Assembly (NCBI GenBank): GCA_027083655.1
Contig: JALWNS010000180.1
Coordinates: forward strand, 1 to 5,417
Source: Bacteroidales bacterium
GTDB taxonomy: Bacteria > Bacteroidota > Bacteroidia > Bacteroidales > S143-33
DNA: 5,417 nucleotides
Direction: 5' to 3'
Below are positions 1 through 5,330 of this stretch, piece by piece. Below the pieces are notes generated by a model. That model was not told the origin of the DNA, ran no database searches, and saw only the letters and a list, made by a program, of their open reading frames with translations. The translations under genes and the position numbers were made by a program. Every line of letters starts with the position of its first letter. Within the stretch, counting starts at the first letter, position 1.

Positions 1-178
1 CGTCATGCCTGTCGAGTATTTTGAATCTAATGGGCACAATTTCTTCTTTGAGGAAAGCAACCTGGCTCTCAAGCTGTTTTATTTTTTTCTCTTGCATGGT
101 GGTAGCACAATATATGCCAACGATAAGTAGCAAAAAGGTGCCGATCCCTATAATTGAATAGACTAATTTCTTGTTCAT
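1..178 (-). CDS. Membrane-anchored coiled-coil protein of unknown function, N-terminal part (runs off the left edge)
   Basis: This frame opens with ATG (positions 176-178 on the minus strand) and stays open to the window edge, giving 59 complete codons. The product starts MNKKLVYSIIGIG, has one hydrophobic segment at about residues 6-25 (an uncleaved anchor or signal anchor, positive side in), and then a charged heptad-like stretch at about 28-47 (MQEKKIKQLESQVAFLKEEI) that looks like a short coiled coil. It continues with VPIRFKILDRHD at the cut. This layout suggests a bitopic inner-membrane protein with a periplasmic domain, but the domain itself lies outside the window. The start is 7 nt after the miaA stop, so it is probably the last or a later gene of the same operon. 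I do not recognise a named family. The call as a real gene rests on spacing, open frame and architecture. Confidence 0.7.
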   Translation of the reverse strand, partial: MNKKLVYSIIGIGTFLLLIVGIYCATTMQEKKIKQLESQVAFLKEEIVPIRFKILDRHD

Positions 179-185
179 GACAGCT

Positions 186-1106
186 TTATGTTTGTGTTTT
201 ATCCAAATTTAAAAAATTTTCAGTTAAATAATTCCACAGTTGGTCTTTTTCTTTTGGATCAAACCAGACAATATCCCTATAGCGTCTAAACCACGAAAGC
301 TGCCGCCTTGCATATTTGCGTGTATTTCGCTGAATAAGGTCAATTGCTTGTTCGAGTGTTAACTTTCCATCCAGGTAGTCAAATATTTCTTTGTAGCCCA
401 CTGTTTTCAAAGCTGTGAGTTCGCGATAAGGTTTTAATTGGCTTACTTCTTCTACAAGGCCGTGATCAATCATTTTTAACACACGGTTGTTTATCCTCTC
501 GTATAGCTCTTCTCGCGGCCGGTCTAGACCAATAATAATAGTTCTGAAAGGGCGCTTTTTCTTCTGACCATGCAGAAAAGAGCTATATGGCTGGTTTGCC
601 TGTATCGTTACTTCCAGTGCCTTGAGTAAACGCATGGGATTTTTTAAGTCTGCCTGATCATAATACATGGGATCAAGCAGTTTTACAAGATTTTGTAATT
701 TTTCCAGGCCTTCCTGCCTGTACCATAATGCCAGCTGGTGGCGTATTGAAGGCAGTACCGTTGGTATATCATCTATTCCGCGGATTATTGCATCTATATA
801 AAGACCTGAACCGCCAACAACGATAAGATTATCGTAACTTTCAAATAGTCTGTTTATCAGTTCCAGTGCTTCGTATTCATATTTGCTAGCATTGTAATAT
901 TCTGTGACAGATTTTGTTGCGATAAAATGGTGCTTTACTTCATTGAGCTCCTGGTCCGAAGGACGTGCGACCCCAATCTTCATTTCTTTATAGATCTGTC
1001 TAGAATCAGCTGATATAATCTGGGTGCCTAATTTTTTCGCTAGCCAAATGGCTATTTCTGTCTTACCTACTGCAGTTGGACCTCCAATAATTATAAGGTT
1101 TTTCAT
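186..1106 (-). CDS. miaA: tRNA dimethylallyltransferase (MiaA)
   Basis: MiaA transfers a dimethylallyl group from DMAPP to N6 of adenosine 37 in tRNAs that read UNN codons, making i6A, which MiaB can convert to ms2i6A. It is a cytoplasmic enzyme. The 306-residue protein is full length for the family. Visible motifs, in order: P-loop GGPTAVGKT (8-16), DSRQIY (34-39, the counterpart of DSMQVY), KHHFI (58-62), the substrate loop VGGSGLY (97-103), NPMRLLKALEV (156-166), TVGYKE (235-240), and the tRNA-contacting helix QRNTRKYARRQLSWFRR (259-275). No key motif is missing. Its ATG overlaps the TGA of the upstream transporter gene as ATGA (1103-1106), which fixes the start and points to translational coupling. 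Its TAA is 7 nt before the next gene. The DSRQIY variant is common in Bacteroidota. Confidence 0.98.
   Translation of the reverse strand: MKNLIIIGGPTAVGKTEIAIWLAKKLGTQIISADSRQIYKEMKIGVARPSDQELNEVKHHFIATKSVTEYYNASKYEYEALELINRLFESYDNLIVVGGSGLYIDAIIRGIDDIPTVLPSIRHQLALWYRQEGLEKLQNLVKLLDPMYYDQADLKNPMRLLKALEVTIQANQPYSSFLHGQKKKRPFRTIIIGLDRPREELYERINNRVLKMIDHGLVEEVSQLKPYRELTALKTVGYKEIFDYLDGKLTLEQAIDLIQRNTRKYARRQLSWFRRYRDIVWFDPKEKDQLWNYLTENFLNLDKTQT
204..211 (-). promoter_or_regulatory. Possible internal -7 promoter element inside the 3' end of miaA
   Basis: On the minus strand these bases read TAAATTTG, an exact match to the Bacteroidota -7 consensus TAnnTTTG. It ends 25 nt before the ATG of the coiled-coil gene, nearly the same spacing as for the YfiR-like gene. 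There is no TTG at the expected -33 distance. The same consensus also occurs by chance inside coding sequence elsewhere in the window, so this is only a candidate. Confidence 0.2.
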
Positions 1107-2275
1107 GATGGGATAATTCTTTTGGCAATTTTTTCTTTAATGTCAATCTTACCAGGCAGTTTCACACCTATTTCGTATTGCGAGGACTTAGAGATAAATG
1201 TGTTGTAATAAGACAAGATAAGATTAGTGAGAGGAATAGCCAAAAGAAGGCCGACAAGACCGAGAATTTTACCCCAGACAGACAAAGAAAGCAGAATAAT
1301 AACAGGGCTCATACCAGTAGCATCGCCCATAATTTTGGGTGTAAGGATAGAGTCCTGGATCATTTGTACAATTGCAAAAACTGCCAGTGTCATAGCCAGT
1401 ATTACCCAAAAGTTCTGGCCCGTTTCAAGTGATTTTATCAGTGCAAGGAAAAATGCAGGTATAAGGGCGATATTTTGGAGGTATGGCACCATGTTTAACA
1501 AACCGATAAATAATCCTAGCAAGATACCCAGAGGCAATCCAATAATAGAGAAACCAATAGCAAATAATACGCCCACAATTGATGCTATAGCAGCCTGTGC
1601 ACGGAAGTATGTATTCATAGCTTTCTCAAAATTCTTAAAAAAATCTATCACACTACGGCGATAGCGCTGTGGTATAAGGGCTTTCCATTCTTCCAATACA
1701 CGGTTGTAGTCTTTTAGCAGAAAAACAAGATATAGCAGGACAATGAAAAAACCTACTATTCCAATAATTATACTCAGGGTACTTGAGAATATTGCTCCTA
1801 AATGTGGTGCTATCTCTTGCCACATTTGTTTGAGGTATCTGTTAACTTCTTCAGAATTAAGTAATTCCTGCCAGTTGTTACTCTCGAGGAAACGTGCTAC
1901 ATCATCGCTTAGCTTACCAGGAAGATATTTGATAAGTTCGTGTTGTATACCCTGTTGACTGATAAGCTTATTGAGCATTATACCAAGGCTCTGTATTTCT
2001 TTACTCATCATTGGAATGATAATCATAAAGATACCCACCGTTGCCGACAAAACAATGGTTAAGGCAATTAAAACTGCAGTGATACGGGATTTAACGAAAC
2101 GCTGTATCCAGTTGACAAAAGGGTTCATCATGTATGCAAGAATCAGTGCTATAAAGAAGGGGAGTAGCACGTCACTTAAATAGTCTATAATCCACAGTAC
2201 CCCCAGAAAGAAGGCAATTGTTATCAATATTCTAACAACACGGTCAAAAGTAAAAGGTCTTTCAAAAAAATCCAT
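1103..2275 (-). CDS. AI-2E family transporter (TqsA/PerM/YdiK-type membrane protein)
   Basis: This is a 390-residue polytopic inner-membrane protein of the AI-2E transporter family (PF01594). Members export autoinducer-2 or other small solutes, or act as Na+/H+ antiporters, so the substrate cannot be read from the sequence. Hydrophobic segments lie at about 14-30, 32-51, 65-90, 165-187, 228-246, 248-262, 266-282, 288-306 and 322-350. A long soluble stretch (about 92-160) sits between the third and fourth, as is usual in the family. Recognisable family positions include YLSDVLLPFFIALILAYMMNP (split over 32-52), FLLKDYNR (185-192), NMVPYLQ (261-267), QDSILTPKIMG (307-317), and MSPVIILLSLSVWGKILGLV (322-341). 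The glycine that many relatives have after PY-hydrophobic is Q267 here. The gene starts 20 nt after the Memo stop and overlaps miaA by four bases. Confidence 0.95.
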   Translation of the reverse strand: MDFFERPFTFDRVVRILITIAFFLGVLWIIDYLSDVLLPFFIALILAYMMNPFVNWIQRFVKSRITAVLIALTIVLSATVGIFMIIIPMMSKEIQSLGIMLNKLISQQGIQHELIKYLPGKLSDDVARFLESNNWQELLNSEEVNRYLKQMWQEIAPHLGAIFSSTLSIIIGIVGFFIVLLYLVFLLKDYNRVLEEWKALIPQRYRRSVIDFFKNFEKAMNTYFRAQAAIASIVGVLFAIGFSIIGLPLGILLGLFIGLLNMVPYLQNIALIPAFFLALIKSLETGQNFWVILAMTLAVFAIVQMIQDSILTPKIMGDATGMSPVIILLSLSVWGKILGLVGLLLAIPLTNLILSYYNTFISKSSQYEIGVKLPGKIDIKEKIAKRIIPS

Positions 2276-2295
2276 GATAGCAGTTTTTTTATAGG

Positions 2296-3387
2296 TTATT
2301 TGTAAGCTATAGCGGCATATCCTACCCAGTGGCGGATATTTGCAGGTGCAGTAGTTCCCATTCCCAGATCTTCAACCTTGAGAGTTGGATGATCTATGCT
2401 AGTAGCATAGTCTAACAGAACGCCATTTAGATTCTGGTTAAGCATCTGGCTTAGGTAATATGCAGTTAACAATCCCATTGGAACACTATAACGTCCACAC
2501 CATGTCCATTTGTATTCTTTGTAGTTAGTATCTTGTACTGTGTATTGTGTGAATAGCTTAATCTTTTGAGGTGTAATCTCTCCTGTTAGCGTTGAAATAA
2601 TTTCGTGTTCATGTTTTATAGCTTTTCTATATCCGGCGCTATCTGCACCATAATAAGCAAAATTTTTACCACCCCATTGTTGATCACCATAATGTACTGC
2701 ATCTGTACTAATTATAATAGCCAGATCTTTGCCCAATTGGAGGTTATGTTTTTTCATTATGGTAGCGATGGCATTGGCTAATTTGGGTGCGATTTCTTGC
2801 ATTCTGTCATAGGACATGTATGGAACGAGTATAGGGACAATTTCAATATCAGGGCCAATAAATTTTTGCAAAAATGGTAAAAATGCTTCGATAGAGTGTT
2901 CGATTGCCATCATTGAATCGTTGATAGTGTATGTACTTTGGGGTAATAAAGCAATTATTTCGTCTCTCAATGGTGAGATTTTTATATCACCAAAGGCACC
3001 TTTCCAGTAGTCAAATGTCCCGAATATTAGTGAATCCTGTAAGCCAAGCTTCCAGGCTTTGTGGGCTACACCAAAAATTATAAGTTTTTTGGCTTTAATA
3101 TTTCTCAGGAGTAGTGGATATAGATATGAGGCGTAGGCATGGTCATCATGGGGAGATATTACAACTTTCCATGCAGTTTCGGATGTGATACCCAGACTAT
3201 CGATAATATGATCGATACCGCTTCCAAAAAGCCGGTCAATCCTAACTAAAACAGAGTCTACCTGCCAGGCTTTGTGTGCAAATCCGACAGTATCTACAAA
3301 GTCTCGAATTTTAGTTGTTTCTGGTATATTATTGTGGCAGGCAGAGATAAACATTAATAAAAATGCAATGATTCCCAGTTTTTTCAT
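2296..3387 (-). CDS. Memo-family protein (AmmeMemoRadiSam system protein B-like), predicted lipoprotein
   Basis: The family (PF01875; human MEMO1, prokaryotic AmmeMemoRadiSam protein B) has a fold related to class III non-haem-iron dioxygenases (LigB) and binds metal. Its reaction is not settled. Counted from the ATG (363 residues), the family positions are all present: PHDDH (79-83), FGVAH with His109, EHSIE (163-167), STDAVHYG with His232 (227-234), and WCGR with Cys297. These match the three histidines and cysteine of the MEMO1 metal site. The N-terminus MKKLGIIAFLLMFISAC is a lipoprotein signal with lipobox ISAC and lipidated Cys17, so the protein should be outside the cytoplasm. About 55 residues between the lipobox and the Memo core are not assigned. 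A TTG nine bases upstream would add only LLV-type residues before MKK and is less likely than the ATG. No AMMECR1 or radical-SAM partner is in the window. First gene of the left operon. Confidence 0.87.
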   Translation of the reverse strand: MKKLGIIAFLLMFISACHNNIPETTKIRDFVDTVGFAHKAWQVDSVLVRIDRLFGSGIDHIIDSLGITSETAWKVVISPHDDHAYASYLYPLLLRNIKAKKLIIFGVAHKAWKLGLQDSLIFGTFDYWKGAFGDIKISPLRDEIIALLPQSTYTINDSMMAIEHSIEAFLPFLQKFIGPDIEIVPILVPYMSYDRMQEIAPKLANAIATIMKKHNLQLGKDLAIIISTDAVHYGDQQWGGKNFAYYGADSAGYRKAIKHEHEIISTLTGEITPQKIKLFTQYTVQDTNYKEYKWTWCGRYSVPMGLLTAYYLSQMLNQNLNGVLLDYATSIDHPTLKVEDLGMGTTAPANIRHWVGYAAIAYK

Positions 3388-3473
3388 CACAAGCAAATTT
3401 TGAAAAAAATTTGTTAACTAATTTAAAAAATATTAATTTAAAAGCTACAAAACTACTGAGAAAAACTTTTAAT
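3388..3473. promoter_or_regulatory. Divergent intergenic region between the Memo lipoprotein and START-like genes
   Basis: These 86 nt are very AT-rich and must hold promoters in both directions. For the plus strand, TTG at 3411-3413 is followed after 20 nt by TAATTTAA at 3434-3441, a 6/8 match to TAnnTTTG, 32 nt before the START-like ATG. For the minus strand, TATTTTTT (3432 down to 3425) is a 7/8 match with TTG at 3450-3448 upstream, but the spacing is short (15 nt). A second 7/8 match, AAAATTTG (3401 down to 3394), would give an almost leaderless message. None is exact, so exact promoter positions are uncertain. The region is too short for much else. Confidence 0.35.
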
Positions 3474-3869
3474 ATGCAAAGAATAGTTCTAGAATATCTT
3501 TTTCATACAAGTCCAAGTATTTTGTTCGAGCAGATTAGCACTCCCTATGGACTGATGGGTTGGTTTGCCCAAGATGTAAATGTTAATGGCAATATTTTTA
3601 TGTTTAAATGGGGGGATTTCCGTATGGATGCTAAGGTTATAGTTAGACCTAATGATTATTATGTCCGTTTCGATTGGTTGGACGAGCCTGAACCAAAGTA
3701 TACGGAAATTAAGCTGGAGTATAATAGACTTAGCAAAGATACTTCGATGAAGGTTATAGATTTTGCCGATGAAACAGAGGAAGACCAAGATGATCTAATA
3801 AGGCTTTGGGATGAAAGCATCAAACGGTTGAAACTGAGATTGGGGCTACCTCCTAAAGTGGTACGCTAA
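3474..3869 (+). CDS. START-like (SRPBCC/AHSA1-fold) domain protein, Bacteroidota type
   Basis: The 131-residue product is a single small domain of the START-like helix-grip fold, in the group found as stand-alone proteins across Bacteroidota. Such folds enclose a hydrophobic cavity, but ligand and role of this group are not known to me. Matching parts are LEYLFHTSPSILFEQISTP (6-24), GLMGWFAQDVNVNG (26-39), the strand FMFKWGDF (42-49), VRFDWLDE (64-71), VIDFADE (94-100), and a C-terminal amphipathic helix LWDESIKRLKLRLG (111-124). It has no signal peptide and is presumably cytoplasmic. The frame stays open upstream to a TTG at 3411, but the ATG at 3474 gives the family's usual N-terminus and length. 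Extension from 3411 would overlap the candidate promoter. Its TAA overlaps the TAG of the convergent AlbA_2 gene, leaving no room for a terminator between them. Confidence 0.87.
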   Translation: MQRIVLEYLFHTSPSILFEQISTPYGLMGWFAQDVNVNGNIFMFKWGDFRMDAKVIVRPNDYYVRFDWLDEPEPKYTEIKLEYNRLSKDTSMKVIDFADETEEDQDDLIRLWDESIKRLKLRLGLPPKVVR

Positions 3870-4558
3870 CTATCTGGTATTTCGTTGATAATTTTATCTA
3901 TGCCACTGGTATTACTTAATCTGTAGATTGCAGTGCCTTGCTCGTCAAAAGATATTTCCACTACATTAATTGTTATCAAGTCTACTAACATATCTTCTAC
4001 TACTCTCGAATCTAGTCCTGTAATGCTTCTAAGCTTACTAAAAGTTATGTATTCGTGTGAGGATAAGAATTTTAACAAAAAATCTTCCTTTCTTTTAAAC
4101 TGGATGCTAATAGGCTGGCGGTTTGGATTTTCGAGGTTTTTCCATACTCTTATCATCACTGTATTTGCTACAAAGTTTTTGTCATTTACCCTAATATACG
4201 CCCTCCATCGTCCCTGGTCATCTTTAGCGTAATGGGGTCTTTTTTTACTTTTTGGGATGGTAACTTCGAGGACAGATTTCTTACCTATTTGCCAAGTTGT
4301 GAAATAATAGTCAATAGCAGGACGGCAGTATAATTTGGCTGCCCCCTGTATCATGTATAGCTCTTCTTCGCTCCGGACGCCTGCGATGCGGCCATTATCC
4401 TTAACCCCGATAAGGAGCTTACCACCATCTGTATTAGCAAATGCCACAAGGCTTCTAGCAATTTTACTATAATCCGACACTTCAAATTTAAAATCCAAAT
4501 GGAGGCCTTCTTTTTCTGCTATGAGGTCTTTTAGGTATTTCGGAATTTTTTCTGCCAT
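3866..4558 (-). CDS. Schlafen AlbA_2-domain protein with C-terminal winged helix
   Basis: The N-terminal half (about 10-135) is a Schlafen AlbA_2 domain (PF04326). It shows EGLHLDFK (17-24), then the hallmark SLVAFANTDGGKLLIGVKDN (36-55) with GRIAGV (56-61). RPHY (107-110) and RWRAYIRVND (117-126) follow. The domain is a nucleic-acid-binding fold, and eukaryotic Schlafens with it cut tRNA/rRNA. E17 and D22 sit where the first two acidic nuclease residues lie, and D54 is a possible third, so a metal-dependent nuclease is possible but unproven. Such proteins are often labelled ATP-binding or transcriptional regulator. The C-terminal part (about 155-213, KRKEDFLLKFLSSHEYITFS onward) reads as a winged helix, which suggests DNA binding. 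The protein is 230 residues and cytoplasmic. It starts 2 nt after the YfiR-like stop, so the two genes form an operon. The stop overlaps the convergent START-like gene. Confidence 0.9.
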   Translation of the reverse strand: MAEKIPKYLKDLIAEKEGLHLDFKFEVSDYSKIARSLVAFANTDGGKLLIGVKDNGRIAGVRSEEELYMIQGAAKLYCRPAIDYYFTTWQIGKKSVLEVTIPKSKKRPHYAKDDQGRWRAYIRVNDKNFVANTVMIRVWKNLENPNRQPISIQFKRKEDFLLKFLSSHEYITFSKLRSITGLDSRVVEDMLVDLITINVVEISFDEQGTAIYRLSNTSGIDKIINEIPDS

Positions 4559-4560
4559 TT

Positions 4561-5148
4561 TTAATAAACCATTGACAAACCTGCTAACAAAGGATCTATA
4601 ATTACTTTTTTCTGTGCTATGTTATCTTTGTTTGCCCTAATGACAATATCATCTTTTACTGGTTTTATGACAAAGTCTACTTTTGCCCAGTCTAAACGGT
4701 TTGCCGATACAAAAATCACATCCCTATCTGTATAATTCTGTAGAATCAAAGAAAGATTTGCATTTTTTTTGGGTGGAATATAGATCAAATTAACAAAAGG
4801 GGAATTCAGATGATTAATAAAAACAACATTGACACTTAGTCCATGGATCTTTTTATTGCTAAAATATTGGTTGAGTAAGTACTGTGTGTTGTAGTCAGTA
4901 ACTCCAATAATGAAATTGTCAGAATAACTGGGCCAGAAGATCATTTTACTAATGTTTAATAAGTAATCCCCTACGATATGGATATTTAATTTTTGGTTTT
5001 GGGCAACAGGTTGGTCAAAAGCAAGGCTATCTGCCAACGCTGCCAGCGAGTCCTGTTTTGTAATGGTATCATTCGTTGTTGTCTGCGAAAATGAGATGCT
5101 TACCTCAAAAGTAAACAAGGCTATTAATATGATAGACAGTTTTTTCAT
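4561..5148 (-). CDS. Secreted YfiR-like protein (DUF4154 family)
   Basis: The 195-residue product starts with a signal peptide, MKKLSIILIALFTFEVSISF, ending in SFSQ at residue 22, typical of Bacteroidota exports. After a low-complexity linker (about 23-50), the domain shows LLNISKMIFWP (63-73), the family's pattern of a helix ending in WP, then FIIGVTD (79-85), NVVFINHL (107-114), VNLIYIPP (119-126), DVIFVSAN (143-150), VDFVIKP (157-163) and IDPLLAGLSMVY (184-195). This order fits DUF4154/YfiR. In Pseudomonas, YfiR is a periplasmic repressor of the diguanylate cyclase YfiN. No cyclase is present here, so only the fold class is claimed. There is no cysteine at all, so the disulfides important in YfiR are absent. 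A TTG at 5176-5178 extends the frame but lies in the promoter box, so the ATG at 5148 is chosen. First gene of the operon with the AlbA_2 gene. Confidence 0.75.
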   Translation of the reverse strand: MKKLSIILIALFTFEVSISFSQTTTNDTITKQDSLAALADSLAFDQPVAQNQKLNIHIVGDYLLNISKMIFWPSYSDNFIIGVTDYNTQYLLNQYFSNKKIHGLSVNVVFINHLNSPFVNLIYIPPKKNANLSLILQNYTDRDVIFVSANRLDWAKVDFVIKPVKDDIVIRANKDNIAQKKVIIDPLLAGLSMVY

Positions 5149-5175
5149 AGCTCTATGATTGTTTAGTTTCAGATT

Positions 5176-5183
5176 CAAATTTA
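5176..5183 (-). promoter_or_regulatory. Predicted -7 promoter element of the YfiR-like/AlbA_2 operon
   Basis: On the minus strand these bases read TAAATTTG, an exact match to the Bacteroidota TAnnTTTG element. At the normal 19-nt spacing upstream, 5205-5203 reads TTC, two of three matches to the -33 TTG. Transcription would begin about 20 nt before the ATG at 5148. The element includes the TTG at 5178-5176, which therefore cannot be the start codon of a message made here. Confidence 0.5.
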
Positions 5184-5293
5184 TGTACTTTTGGGCAGTT
5201 TTGAAAATAACTTTTTTCTAAGGTTTTTGTATTGGAGAATAGAAGTTGTGTAGCAAAAAATGTTAAGAACTAATGAATTTGGGAAAAAAATAT

Positions 5294-5301
5294 TAACTTT
5301 G
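5294..5301 (+). promoter_or_regulatory. Predicted -7 promoter element of the glycogen synthase gene
   Basis: TAACTTTG is an exact match to TAnnTTTG and ends 29 nt before the ATG at 5331, like the box of the divergent operon (27 nt). No TTG stands at the usual -33 distance. A TTTG at 5278-5281 is too close (12 nt). The rest of the 182-nt intergenic region (5149-5330) is A/T-rich, and I see no hairpin, riboswitch or RNA gene in it. Confidence 0.45.
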
Positions 5302-5330
5302 TTAAATGAACTTTTTAAAAAATAGCCGTT

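Noticed and set aside
1178..2183. Four plus-strand reading frames opposite the AI-2E transporter gene (70-145 residues)
   Set aside because: They are antisense shadows of a strongly supported membrane protein gene and show no recognisable domains.
3489..3788. 99-residue minus-strand frame opposite the START-like gene
   Set aside because: It is antisense to a gene with clear family motifs and has no recognisable protein features of its own.
3902..3937. Imperfect hairpin (GCCACTG against CAGTGCC with an inner AATC/GATT stem) as a terminator of the START-like gene
   Set aside because: The stem has a mismatch and a large bulge, and no T-run follows on the plus strand, so it is not a convincing intrinsic terminator.
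4483..4490. Exact TAAATTTG -7 box on the minus strand (also similar boxes at 2245-2252 and 5106-5113)
   Set aside because: These lie inside coding sequence downstream of the gene starts, with no gene start at a suitable distance. They are most likely chance matches in AT-rich codons.
3866..5148. The YfiR-like/AlbA_2 pair as a toxin-antitoxin or anti-phage defence system
   Set aside because: The YfiR-like protein has a signal peptide and so cannot directly neutralise a cytoplasmic partner. There are no mobile-element or defence-island neighbours, and the surrounding genes look like core chromosome.
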